Notes under the pieces: model-generated
The model's database searches: none
What the model saw: only the letters and a program-made list of their open reading frames with translations
What the model was told of the DNA's origin: nothing
Made by a program: the position numbers and the translations under genes
From: CAZPNX01 sp964518765
GTDB taxonomy: Bacteria; Edwardsbacteria; AC1; EtOH8
Length of the DNA stretch: 64,000 nt
Direction: 5' to 3'
Assembly (NCBI GenBank): GCA_964518765.1
Contig: CAZFJC010000016.1
Coordinates: forward strand, 1 to 64,000
In this document: positions 32,244-41,026 of the stretch, piece by piece
How positions within the stretch are numbered: position 1 is the first letter of the stretch
How the letters are laid out: each line of letters opens with the position of its first letter

Positions 32244-33614
32244 TCACCCCACCACGTCGTAGTGGCGTATCCTTATCCCGACATCAAGCTTCTTGGCCAA
32301 CTCCCGGCAGGCGGCCAGGTCCACCCCGGGCATGTCCAGCACGGTGAAGGCCGTTCCCATGCCGGCCTTTTTGCATTCCCCGATGAAGGCCAGCACCTCG
32401 CCGAAGGCCCTGCCCCCGAAGCGGCTGGGGCAGATGCGGCCGTAGGTCTCCCGGTCATGGGCGTTGAGGCTCACCGAGACCTCGTCGATAAGGCCTTTGA
32501 GCTCCGGCGCCACGTTGCGCCCGTGGATGAGGTTGCCCTGCCCGTTGGTATTCAACCGCACCCGGGCGCCTCGCTGCTTGAGCCAGGCGGCCACTTGTTT
32601 TACCAGATCCAGCCTTAAAAGCGGTTCGCCATAGCCGCAAAAGACTATTTCTTTATAGTATCCGGGGTCTCCGATGGCTGAGATCACCTCTTCGAAGTCA
32701 GGCTCTCGGTTCAACCGCAGGTTGTGGCCCTTGATGAAATCGGTCTTCTTCCGGACGCAGAAGATGCAATCGTTGGTACAGCGGTTGGTCAGGTTCAGGT
32801 ATAGGGAGCTGCGGATGGGGTAAGCGATGGCCGCCGGTTCGATGCGCCCGATGCCGAAGAATGACTTAGCGTTGGCGGTGGTGGTGCGGCAGACATCCTC
32901 ATATGTCAATGGAGACAGCAGCTCCGAGATTTTCTTCGCGATCAGCGGGATGTGGGCCGGCTCGCTGCGCTGGCCGCGATAAGGCTCCGGCGGCAGGTAG
33001 GGGCAGTCCGTCTCCAGCATCAGGCCCTCGGCCGAGACGGCCCTGATGACATCCGGCAGGTTCCTGGTATTCCTGTATGTCACCGGCCCAGCTACCGAGA
33101 CCAGCCAGCCGTTTCCCACCACCTCCCGGGCCATGGCCGAGTCCCCGGCAAAGCAGTGGAGCACCGCCTTCTGGGGCTTGGCTTCCTTTAATATCGCCAT
33201 CGTCTCGGTGTGGGCGTCTCGGTCGTGGATGATAACCGGCAGCCCCAGCTTTCTAGACAGATCCAGCTGCTTTCTGAAAGCCCTCCGCTGGACCTCCCGC
33301 GGGGATCGGTCCCGGTAGAAGTCCAACCCGATCTCGCCTATGGCCACCACCTTGCTCTGACGGGCCAGCGATTCCAGCTCGAACAGCGATTGGTCGTCTA
33401 CCTCCTTGGCGTCGTGAGGATGGATGCCAACCGCCGCGTAGCAGCAGTCGTGCTTGGCGGCCAGGTCCACCGACTCCCGGCTGTTCTGGAGGTTGTAGCC
33501 CACGTTGACGATGTATTCCACCCCGGCCTCATTTGCCCGCCTGATTACCTCCTCCAAGTCAGGCTTGAATCCGGGGTCTGACAGGTGGGCGTGGGTTTCG
33601 ATTATAATCGCCAT
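32244..33614 (-). CDS. TatD nuclease-radical SAM fusion protein
   Basis: Starting from the ATG at 33614, residues 1-255 are a TatD-type metal-dependent hydrolase (THAHL with H8 and H10, VGIHPHD, AIGEIGLDFYRD, VIIHDRDAHTE, ETDCPYLPPEPYRGQRSEP). Residues 270-455 are a radical SAM domain with the cluster motif C279-x3-C283-x2-C286 (CTNDCIFC) and FCGYGEPLLR. The radical SAM half matches the type usually encoded next to tatD genes; here the two are one chain. TatD proteins are 3'-5' exonucleases or deacylases; the radical SAM reaction is unknown. An in-frame TTG at 33632 is a less likely start. Confidence 0.92.
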   Translation of the reverse strand: MAIIIETHAHLSDPGFKPDLEEVIRRANEAGVEYIVNVGYNLQNSRESVDLAAKHDCCYAAVGIHPHDAKEVDDQSLFELESLARQSKVVAIGEIGLDFYRDRSPREVQRRAFRKQLDLSRKLGLPVIIHDRDAHTETMAILKEAKPQKAVLHCFAGDSAMAREVVGNGWLVSVAGPVTYRNTRNLPDVIRAVSAEGLMLETDCPYLPPEPYRGQRSEPAHIPLIAKKISELLSPLTYEDVCRTTTANAKSFFGIGRIEPAAIAYPIRSSLYLNLTNRCTNDCIFCVRKKTDFIKGHNLRLNREPDFEEVISAIGDPGYYKEIVFCGYGEPLLRLDLVKQVAAWLKQRGARVRLNTNGQGNLIHGRNVAPELKGLIDEVSVSLNAHDRETYGRICPSRFGGRAFGEVLAFIGECKKAGMGTAFTVLDMPGVDLAACRELAKKLDVGIRIRHYDVVG

Positions 33615-33638
33615 TTCTTGCTTTTGCACCAAAAATAT

Positions 33639-34277
33639 TCAGCTTCTCTCGGCGGTGAACTTACCCTCGGTCCAGCCCAGGGCCGTCGTCAGCGAGTCCG
33701 GATCCTCGCGGCCGTTTACCACGCACCGGGCGATGGCCCCGGCCTTTATCTCGATCCAGCCCCGATCCAAGGTCCGTTCGATGGTCAGGCTCCCGTCCCA
33801 GCGGTTGAGGGAGAACATATCCAGTACGTTGAAGATGCTGACTATCTCTAGCTTTCCCGAAAACTTTTTGGCTTTATTGGCGTAGAGTTTTTTGACCTTA
33901 TCCGCGTCCTTTAGCCTGAGGTCGATGGCCTTCATCAGCTCATCGTTATCGAAGGGCTTGGTGATGTAGCGGGCCCCGCCCACGCTGTACCCCCGCGCCA
34001 GGCTTTTCTGGTCTATCTTGGCCGTCAAAAAGATGACCGGCGTGGACTTCAGCTCGGGGTGGGCCTTGACCTGGGTGCAGAACTCGTAGCCGTCGATGGT
34101 GGGCATCATCACGTCGGCCAGGATCAGGTCGGGGCGTTCCCGGATGGCGGCGGTGAACCCCTCGAACCCGTCGCCGGCGGTGGCCACGGCGTAGCCCCTC
34201 ATGGTCAACTGCAGCTCCATGATCTTAAGGAAATGGGGCTCGTCGTCGACCACCAGTATCTTATATCTCTTTGCCAT
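33639..34277 (-). CDS. Response regulator with DUF4388/PATAN-like domain
   Basis: The 212-residue protein has a receiver domain at 1-125 (ILVVDDEP, phospho-acceptor Asp in LILADVMMP, T/S in IFLTAK, K in YITKPF) and a C-terminal domain at 140-212 (FSGKLEIVSIFNVLDMFSLNRWDGSLTIER) of the DUF4388/PATAN kind, common in regulators of gliding, pili or biofilm signalling. That domain is shorter than usual. No DNA-binding domain is present. It is not next to a kinase gene; it comes directly before the TatD fusion gene. Confidence 0.85.
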   Translation of the reverse strand: MAKRYKILVVDDEPHFLKIMELQLTMRGYAVATAGDGFEGFTAAIRERPDLILADVMMPTIDGYEFCTQVKAHPELKSTPVIFLTAKIDQKSLARGYSVGGARYITKPFDNDELMKAIDLRLKDADKVKKLYANKAKKFSGKLEIVSIFNVLDMFSLNRWDGSLTIERTLDRGWIEIKAGAIARCVVNGREDPDSLTTALGWTEGKFTAERS

Positions 34278-34361
34278 CTAAGGAAAACCGCCGGTTCTGA
34301 TTCTTGCTTTTATCGGGCTTACGACTACATAGCATATCACTCCAAGCCCTGCCTGTCAATA

Positions 34362-34399
34362 CAAAAGAGCCGGCCCGGGCGCACCGGGTCGGCTCTTTT
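34362..34399 (-). terminator. Rho-independent terminator of the large secreted protein gene
   Basis: On the - strand aaaagagccgacccgg-tgcgc-ccgggccggctctttt forms a long stem of about 15 pairs followed by ttttgtattg, 18 nt after the stop of the secreted protein gene. The hairpin is nearly symmetric, so it may also stop transcription on the + strand. Confidence 0.9.
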
Positions 34400-34416
34400 C
34401 GAGATGTTGATGTCCG

Positions 34417-37400
34417 TCAGCGTATAAGCTGGGCCTTGCCCCCGAACTGCCTGCCGCCGATGGAGATGCGGTACAGATAGACCCCGTTCGAAAGCCTGGC
34501 GCCGGAATCATTGGTGCCGTCCCATGGCAACCGGTAGAAGCCCCTTCGCTGCACTCCCTGGTCCAGCTTCCGGACCATCTGCCCGGAGACATTGTAGATG
34601 GCGATCGATACCGGCGATTCCTGGGCCACCTGGTACCTGATGTCTGTGGACGACCGGAACGGGTTGGGCGCACAGCCCAGGGACAGATCGGCTTGCGGCA
34701 GGCCTCGGCCCATGCTGCAGCAAACCGGGCCGAAGTAGGTGGTCGTGCCGTCAAGGGACAGCTCGCCTATCCGGTAGTAATAAGTTACCCCGGCCAGGAC
34801 GGTGCGGTCGGTCCAGCTGTAGTCCCTGGGGGCCTGGCTTTGTCCGGCCGCCGGAAGGCGGCCCAGCTCGGAGAAGGGTCCGTGCTCGTAATCGGACCTC
34901 TCCACCAGCCACAGATACGACCCGTTCTCGCTCTCCGTCCGCCAGGACAGGGTGATGACCCCATCCGTGGCCAGGGCGGCGAAGGAGGAAAGCTCCACCG
35001 CCAGGGGCACTCCGGCCTTGCCGGCCGTCCACAGCGAGAAGGCGTTTATTCCTGTGAGAGTAAGCGTGTTGGCCCCGGCGTCCAACGTGCCGCCCAGGCT
35101 GTCCCAAGATGCCCCATTGTTGGCGGAGCGGAAAAGCCCCAGCTCGCTTTCCAACAGCCCGTTGAGCTCGGACTCGCGGTAGCTCATTACCATGGTGGCG
35201 TTCAGGCCGCTGTTCACCGCCGGCGAGATGGAAAAGGAGCGGTCTATCCCCTGATTGCCGCCCACCCCGTAGTGCCGGCCGGTTGTACGGACCACGGTGG
35301 TGGCGCCCGGGGCCGCGCCGGCGGCGTTTATGGTCAGTCCCAGGCCGTTGAAGTTGTCGGCCACCGACTGCGCCAGGGTGCGGGTCAGCTGAACCGTACC
35401 CTGGACGTTGGAGGCGTCGCTCTCCGTCAGCGGGGCGTCGGCGGCCAGGGTGACCGCGTAGCTGCCGGTGTACAGCCTGCCCTGCTGGCAGGTCAGGGCG
35501 CCGTTGATGGTGACGCTGGACTTTAGGGTGTCCCCGGCCGGGTTGTTGATGACCAAGTTGTGGACGGCCGGTGTCAGCTCGCCTCCGGTGGCCTGTGCAA
35601 AATCGGCCGTTCCCGAATTGTACTCCAGGGTCGACCCGCTGGCGTATGTCAGGGTGCCGGTGACTATGTGGCCGCGCGGCGTCTCCGCCCTGGCGCTCAC
35701 TAGCTTGCCGCCGCTGTTGACGTTGATGTTGACGGCGCTGATGTTGCGCCCCCCGACCTTTAGCGTCCCGTCGACGTCCACCAGGGCGCACTGAGCCGTG
35801 CCGGTCGACGTCCGGGAGATGCTTCCCAGAACCGCCAGCGTGGCCCCCGAAGCTACCCGCACCGACCCGGTGCCTGCCGAACCCGAGTCAGGCCTGAGAT
35901 CGTTATTGGACGACGTCCCCACCACGAATGTCCCTGAACTTATGTTCATCTGACCCGCCTTTATGCTGGAGGAACTGGTGCCGACAGATCCCGGTTCGAG
36001 GGCTATCTCGAACCTCCATCCGGGTGGATTGGCTGACCAGGTGCTGCCGAACAGGGCCCGGGTCCCCCCGATGAAGCGTATCAAGCCTTCGCCTTTTATC
36101 AGGGCGGACCCAGGAAGGTTGTCGGCGCTGCTCAGGGTGCCCGACACGGAAAGCGTGCACGAAGGGTTGAGGCTCAGTCGCATTCCCGATCCGGCGTTAC
36201 ATAGTATCAGGTTCTTGCAGGCTCCATTGACATCCAGGGTGACTGTATCCCCCCCGCTGATGTAAACTGTATTCCCCGAAGACGGTAATCCGTAGGCAGC
36301 CGTCCAAATGCTCCCGTTCCACTGGTCCCAGGTGCTGGTGCTGCTCCAGTTACCGTCGATCTTCGATTGGAAGTCCCCTATCGCCAGGGCGGCGTTTGTC
36401 ATCTGGCTGCCAGTATCTGGGGTGGTCGTCAGGTAATTGGAGGTCGCGCCCGAGCCGTTGTACTCGTAAACGGCGAAGAAATACCGGGTTAACGGGCTCA
36501 TACCGGTCACCGTCACCGAGCTCCCGCTACCGGAATAGACTACGAAGTTATTGGTACCTATTTGCGACCCCTGGCCGAAGGAGGCGTTGGCGGTGTACCC
36601 CTCGCCGTCCACCGGTGGATGGCTGACCGTCTGCCCGGCCTTGGCCAGCACGATCCGGCCGGCCCCGTTGCCCGGGGTCCAGCTGACGGTCATCAGTGTC
36701 TCGCCCACGGCGCTAAAAGTGATGCCCGAGGACTGGGTGGTCGGCTCGGACTCGATGACGGCGAACTGGTCGCAGGTGTCGGCCATCCCGCCTGAGGCCG
36801 CCTCCAGCCGGACGCCGATTTCGGAAGCGTCGTACAGGAGATCGGTCCAGTTGTACAGGCCCGAGGACAGGCTCTGGGTCAGCCCCGAAACGGACGAAAG
36901 GGTTCCGGACCCCGCCGCCCGCGAAATGGTCACGGCATCGGTGGCATCACGGTCTCGGTTGCCGTTGGCGTCAACGGCCTCCACGTCGGCGCGGAAGGCG
37001 GTCGACCGGTAGATGGGCGAGGCCGGCTGGTAGGCGAAGTTCACGTCCGTGGCCGACACCGAGACCCCGTTGTTGCCGGCGCCGGACTCGACGTTCTCGC
37101 CGTCCCCGGCGGCGAAGGCGCTGGAGCCTGTGGCAAGGGTCTTGAAGCTGGAACGGTTCACCATGAAGGCCAGGTTGAGCCCGTCGATGGTATCGCGCAG
37201 GTAGGCCATGTCGCTCCTCAGCCAGACCTTGAGCCGGTAGTGCTTGGTGGCGTTGTCGGCCACGTAGCCCAGCCCGCCGACAGTTGTCGGTATGTTGCTG
37301 AAGCGGATGACAGTAGCCCCCACGGTCCCCGAGAAGCTGTTGCCCGTGTTGTCGAGCAGTATGGCTCCGGCGATGGAGCTGTACCAGGTGGCGATGTCGT

Positions 37401-38976
37401 TTCCCGTGCCCTGATATACCACCACCGTGTCTATCAGCGTCGGCAGGGCGTCATTGCCCGGGGTGGCCCCGTCGTCGGTGACCGTGAAGTCGAAGTTGAG
37501 GACCGCCTCGGCCTGGGTGTCCCAAAGGGAGGAGATGGAGGCCGGCTCGGCGCTGTCCCCGGCGGCCACGGTGGAGCCGGACTCGCTGGTGACATCGAAG
37601 GCGCTGCTGGTGGCGTCGGTCAGGCCGCCGGTGTTAGTGGTTGTCAGGTGGATCCCTGTCCCGGCCTGGCTGTACTGGAGATCGGTCCAGGAGTACAGGC
37701 CCGAAACCAGGCTCTGGGTAAGGCCGGCGGCCGAGCTCAGGCTGCCCGCCCCATCCTCGCCCATGGTCACCGAGGCGGCGGCGTCCAGGTCGCGGTTGCC
37801 GTTGGCGTCAACGGCCTCGATCGCGGCCCCGAAGTTGGTGTTGACCGGCGTGCTGGCCGGAGGCTGGGTGGAGAAGTTGAGCTTGGTGGCGGCAACGGTG
37901 ATGGTCATTGTGTTCGAGGTGACCGCCGCCCCGAAGTCGCTGGCGAAGGTTGAGCCTGAGTTATCGGCCGTGAATCCGTGGTCAGTTCGAGTTACCGTGA
38001 ACGCCAAAGTGGCATTGTCGACGATGTTCGTAGAGTTCAGGTAGATCTTGAGGGTTATGTCCTTGTTCGAATCGTCCGATATGTCAAGGTTGCCCGCGGT
38101 AATCGGGAAAACAATGTCGTTGTCGGTGATGGCCGGAGTGCCGGTTGTTATCGGGTTAGCGCCATCATACAGCAGAGCCCCGGCGATATGGTCGGTCCAA
38201 TCCGCAGTCCCCGTCCCGGCGTTCTTGATGGTTACCTGGGTGACCTTCGTCGCCAGGCCATCGGAGGTACCTAAATCTCTAACATTAAACCTGAATACAT
38301 CCACCGCCGAGTCACTGGTAGTAGCCGTGGATGGTATATTACCTGTATTTACTTGCATGCTGGGTACTTCAACTTTGGAATCATTATCACCACTTGGTAT
38401 AGGAGTGCCATCTACTACTATATCATCAATTCTTGAAGTCCCCCCTGAAGCAACAGTTCCACCACCAACTGAAGTATTTGATGTCATTATCCAACGGATA
38501 TATACTGATGACTGATTATCACATTCAGATGGTAATGACAAATTTGTCACAACGCCTGTTGTAAAATCATTCGCCACATTAACTGAACCACCAGCTACAT
38601 CCGTCCACGTGCCGCCTGCACCAACCATGAATTGAAGTTTGAAATCCCTAGGTCCAGTTGATGAGCTTCTTTGTTTGGATGATACTTTTATTGTATTGTA
38701 TCCTGTGGTGACGAACTCAATTTGCCAATAGTAAGTATTCATTCCACTAGACCAGTTGTTATTTGTCGCAGCATAAGTAGACGCACCTGTAACATTAAAT
38801 AATGTAGTACCTGCAGCTGTACACGTTATGGTTTTTGATAGATTTGGTTCAATCCCACCATCTGCTATAGCATCGTCTGGATTGTTTGGAAAATTCCATG
38901 TAACTACAGTAACCGCCCATGATGTTGGACCTAAAGTAAACACCAGGGCAAGAAGGACGAACACTAACCGTCTCAT
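34417..38976 (-). CDS. Large secreted repeat protein with FlgD-like C terminus
   Basis: From the ATG at 38976 (aaggg upstream) the product is about 1519 residues and begins with a signal peptide (RRLVFVLLALVFTLGPTSWA). Two long homologous units follow (each with EAVDANGNRD, GSLSS/GTLSS, GLTQSL, SGLY-WTDL), then a fibronectin III-like domain (SWTPGNGAGRIVLAKAG), a beta-helical part (NTVYISGGDTVTLDVNG) and a final FlgD-like module with CAPNPFRSSTDI, VSIAIYNVSGQMV and NGVYLYRISIGG. Such C-terminal modules act as sorting signals in T9SS-type export of FCB bacteria, or as Ig-like ends. The first 230 or so codons are AT-rich, unlike the rest. Probably a surface protein or adhesin. Confidence 0.85.
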   Translation of the reverse strand: MRRLVFVLLALVFTLGPTSWAVTVVTWNFPNNPDDAIADGGIEPNLSKTITCTAAGTTLFNVTGASTYAATNNNWSSGMNTYYWQIEFVTTGYNTIKVSSKQRSSSTGPRDFKLQFMVGAGGTWTDVAGGSVNVANDFTTGVVTNLSLPSECDNQSSVYIRWIMTSNTSVGGGTVASGGTSRIDDIVVDGTPIPSGDNDSKVEVPSMQVNTGNIPSTATTSDSAVDVFRFNVRDLGTSDGLATKVTQVTIKNAGTGTADWTDHIAGALLYDGANPITTGTPAITDNDIVFPITAGNLDISDDSNKDITLKIYLNSTNIVDNATLAFTVTRTDHGFTADNSGSTFASDFGAAVTSNTMTITVAATKLNFSTQPPASTPVNTNFGAAIEAVDANGNRDLDAAASVTMGEDGAGSLSSAAGLTQSLVSGLYSWTDLQYSQAGTGIHLTTTNTGGLTDATSSAFDVTSESGSTVAAGDSAEPASISSLWDTQAEAVLNFDFTVTDDGATPGNDALPTLIDTVVVYQGTGNDIATWYSSIAGAILLDNTGNSFSGTVGATVIRFSNIPTTVGGLGYVADNATKHYRLKVWLRSDMAYLRDTIDGLNLAFMVNRSSFKTLATGSSAFAAGDGENVESGAGNNGVSVSATDVNFAYQPASPIYRSTAFRADVEAVDANGNRDRDATDAVTISRAAGSGTLSSVSGLTQSLSSGLYNWTDLLYDASEIGVRLEAASGGMADTCDQFAVIESEPTTQSSGITFSAVGETLMTVSWTPGNGAGRIVLAKAGQTVSHPPVDGEGYTANASFGQGSQIGTNNFVVYSGSGSSVTVTGMSPLTRYFFAVYEYNGSGATSNYLTTTPDTGSQMTNAALAIGDFQSKIDGNWSSTSTWDQWNGSIWTAAYGLPSSGNTVYISGGDTVTLDVNGACKNLILCNAGSGMRLSLNPSCTLSVSGTLSSADNLPGSALIKGEGLIRFIGGTRALFGSTWSANPPGWRFEIALEPGSVGTSSSSIKAGQMNISSGTFVVGTSSNNDLRPDSGSAGTGSVRVASGATLAVLGSISRTSTGTAQCALVDVDGTLKVGGRNISAVNINVNSGGKLVSARAETPRGHIVTGTLTYASGSTLEYNSGTADFAQATGGELTPAVHNLVINNPAGDTLKSSVTINGALTCQQGRLYTGSYAVTLAADAPLTESDASNVQGTVQLTRTLAQSVADNFNGLGLTINAAGAAPGATTVVRTTGRHYGVGGNQGIDRSFSISPAVNSGLNATMVMSYRESELNGLLESELGLFRSANNGASWDSLGGTLDAGANTLTLTGINAFSLWTAGKAGVPLAVELSSFAALATDGVITLSWRTESENGSYLWLVERSDYEHGPFSELGRLPAAGQSQAPRDYSWTDRTVLAGVTYYYRIGELSLDGTTTYFGPVCCSMGRGLPQADLSLGCAPNPFRSSTDIRYQVAQESPVSIAIYNVSGQMVRKLDQGVQRRGFYRLPWDGTNDSGARLSNGVYLYRISIGGRQFGGKAQLIR
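36836..36982. repeat. Internal DNA repeat, copy A
   Basis: Shares agatcggtccag, acaggcccgag, aggctctgggt and the 25-base stretch around gttgccgttggcgtcaacgg with copy B at 37676-37819. Both encode the repeat of the secreted protein at 34417. The DNA-level likeness points to a fairly recent internal duplication. Confidence 0.75.
37676..37819. repeat. Internal DNA repeat, copy B
   Basis: Second copy of the internal repeat of the secreted protein gene, matching 36836-36982 in the same orientation and about 840 bases away. The same spacing separates the two protein units. Confidence 0.75.
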
Positions 38977-39080
38977 GGCTGTATCCCTTAACTTTATTAA
39001 TTTCATAGGATTTTGCCCTAACATATTGCAATTTCCATGCCATAATATTAATCCATAAATGATTGCAAAATAAGCAGTTA

Positions 39081-39109
39081 GTTATAAGTTTATCTATAAG
39101 GCAATGCAA
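39081..39109 (-). promoter_or_regulatory. Promoter of the large secreted protein gene
   Basis: On the - strand TTGCAT (39104-39109), a 17-base spacer and TATAAC (39081-39086) lie about 105 bases upstream of the start at 38976, in an AT-rich stretch. Confidence 0.55.
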
Positions 39110-39147
39110 TAATTGCATAAATTGCTAAGTTTTTTGCCGAGCAAGCC

Positions 39148-39173
39148 AAAGCCCCGCCTTTAAGCGGGGCTTT
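39148..39173 (-). terminator. Hairpin downstream of rpoD
   Basis: aaagccccgc-ctttaa-gcggggcttt is a perfect 10-pair hairpin 40 nt past the rpoD stop. The T-run is only three to four bases on either strand, so it is a moderate terminator, possibly bidirectional between rpoD and the secreted protein promoter. Confidence 0.7.
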
Positions 39174-39213
39174 CTGTCAGCAGGCATCCAGCGGGCCGAT
39201 GGTTTTCTCGGCA

Positions 39214-40998
39214 TCACAGCACGTCCGAGAACCCCTCCAGCCTCTTGCTGCGCGAGGGGTGCCGCAGCTTGCGCAGGGCCTTGACCTCGATCTGCCGCAC
39301 CCTCTCCCGGGTGACGTTGAAGATGGCCCCCACCTCCTCCAGGGTCCGAGGGCAGCCGTCGTTGAGGCCGAAGCGAAGGCGGACGATGGACTCCTCCCTC
39401 TTGGAGAGCGTCGATAGCACCTTCTCTATCTGGTCGCGCAGCATCAGGAAGTTGGCGGTCCGAGCCGGGCTCTTGGCGCTGGCGTCCTCGATGAAGTCGC
39501 CGAAGACCGTGTCCTCGTCGTCCCCGATGGGCTTGTCCAACGATATGGGTTCTTGCGCCACTTTAATGATCGAGCGCACCTTGTCGAATGGCATCTCCAT
39601 GTGCTCGGCTATCTCGTGGCTGGTCGGTTCCCGGCCGTACTCCTGGACCAGCTTTCGCGAGGCCTTGCTAACCTTGTTGATGGCCTCGATCATGTGCACC
39701 GGCACCCGGATGGTGCGGGCCTGGTCGGCGATGGCCCGGGTGATGGCTTGGCGGATCCACCAGGTGGCGTAGGTGGAGAATTTATAGCCCTTGTGGTAGT
39801 CGAACTTCTCCACCGCTCGCATCAGGCCCGAGTTGCCCTCCTGGATCAGGTCTAAAAACTCCAGGCCTCGGTTGACGTAGCGCTTGGCGGTGGAGATCAC
39901 CAGCCGGACGTTGGCTTCCACCATCTCCTTCTTGGCCCGGTCCTTCTCCCTGACGGTGTGGCGCACCCGCTCGGCCAGGTGCAGGATCTCCTCGGGCGTC
40001 ATCCGGTACTCGCGGGCCAGGGCCAACGCCTGCTTCTGGGCGTTCTGGGCCTGGGCCCACAGAGCGAAGGCCTTGTCCTTGGGCACCTTAAGCTTGGCCT
40101 TCTGCTCGGTGGTCAGCTTGCGGTCGGATTTCAAAAGCTTGACCAGCTTCTCCAGCTCCTGCCAGGTAAGCTTGGCCGACTGCAGGGCCCGGTCCCTTTC
40201 ATGGATGTGTTTACGTACCCGGTCGGCCATTTCCATGACGCTTTCTATGTTGGCCTGGAGGATATCGGTGGAAAGCTTGAGCGCCTGGAGGTGGTTGATG
40301 AGCTTAGCCCGGTGCTGGGCGATCTTGGGCCCGGCTTTAGCCTGGTTCTTCAGGCTGCAGAGATATTCTATCTGCTTCTGCTCCTTCTGGATTCGTTTCA
40401 GGAGCAGCATGATCTTCTGGCGTTTGCGGTTCTGGGAGTACTGGGGCATCCAGCCGTCGATGTCGGTCTGCACCAGCTCCTCCATGGGAAGCTCATGTTT
40501 TTCGAACTGGCGGGCTAGGTGCAGAAAGCGCTTCATGCATTGGGGTGCGGAGAAGCCCAGGCTGAGCATGGACTTCTGGCACTCTTCGATCTTTTTAGCG
40601 ATCTCGATCTCCCGCTCCTTGTCCAGCAGCGGCACCCGCCCGATCTCATGGAGGTACATGCGCACTGGGTCGTCGTAGCGCAGGCCCAGCGGCTCCTCCA
40701 CCACGGGTTCGGCCGTCTCCTTGGCCTTCGCCTTCTCTTTGGACTCTCGGATCTGGTTGAACTCGTCGGCCGAGTTGACTACCTCCACCCCGGTCTGGGA
40801 CAGCATCAGGATGAAGTTCTCCAGCTCGTCCGGGGCCAGCATGTCCTCGGGTAGTAGCTCGTTCAGTTGATGGTAGGTGATGTACCCGCCCTGGGACTTG
40901 CCCAGGGTGATAATCTGTTTGATCTTCTTCTTGATGTTCTTGTCCTTGATGCTCTCGGCCGAGGCGGCATCGCGAGGTGGCGACTTCGTCTTTTTCAT
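39214..40998 (-). CDS. rpoD: Primary sigma factor RpoD
   Basis: At 594 residues this is the housekeeping sigma-70. Region 1.1 is at the N terminus (IKQIITLGKSQGGYITYHQLNELLP); region 1.2 begins at DDPVRMYLHEIGRVPLL. A non-conserved insert of about 200 residues follows. Region 2 shows NVRLVISTAKRY, GLEFLDLIQEGNSGLMRAVEKFDY and KFSTYATWWIRQAI for -10 binding; region 3 has HMIEAINKV; region 4 has REESIVRLRFGL and TRERVRQIEVKALRKLRHPSR for -35 recognition. It agrees with the TTGACA/TATAAT-type promoters seen in the window. It lies 28 nt after dnaG, with ggagaaagcct before its ATG. This is the conserved dnaG-rpoD operon, without rpsU. Confidence 0.98.
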   Translation of the reverse strand: MKKTKSPPRDAASAESIKDKNIKKKIKQIITLGKSQGGYITYHQLNELLPEDMLAPDELENFILMLSQTGVEVVNSADEFNQIRESKEKAKAKETAEPVVEEPLGLRYDDPVRMYLHEIGRVPLLDKEREIEIAKKIEECQKSMLSLGFSAPQCMKRFLHLARQFEKHELPMEELVQTDIDGWMPQYSQNRKRQKIMLLLKRIQKEQKQIEYLCSLKNQAKAGPKIAQHRAKLINHLQALKLSTDILQANIESVMEMADRVRKHIHERDRALQSAKLTWQELEKLVKLLKSDRKLTTEQKAKLKVPKDKAFALWAQAQNAQKQALALAREYRMTPEEILHLAERVRHTVREKDRAKKEMVEANVRLVISTAKRYVNRGLEFLDLIQEGNSGLMRAVEKFDYHKGYKFSTYATWWIRQAITRAIADQARTIRVPVHMIEAINKVSKASRKLVQEYGREPTSHEIAEHMEMPFDKVRSIIKVAQEPISLDKPIGDDEDTVFGDFIEDASAKSPARTANFLMLRDQIEKVLSTLSKREESIVRLRFGLNDGCPRTLEEVGAIFNVTRERVRQIEVKALRKLRHPSRSKRLEGFSDVL

Positions 40999-41026
40999 AG
41001 GCTTTCTCCGGCATCAAGCCCGACGG

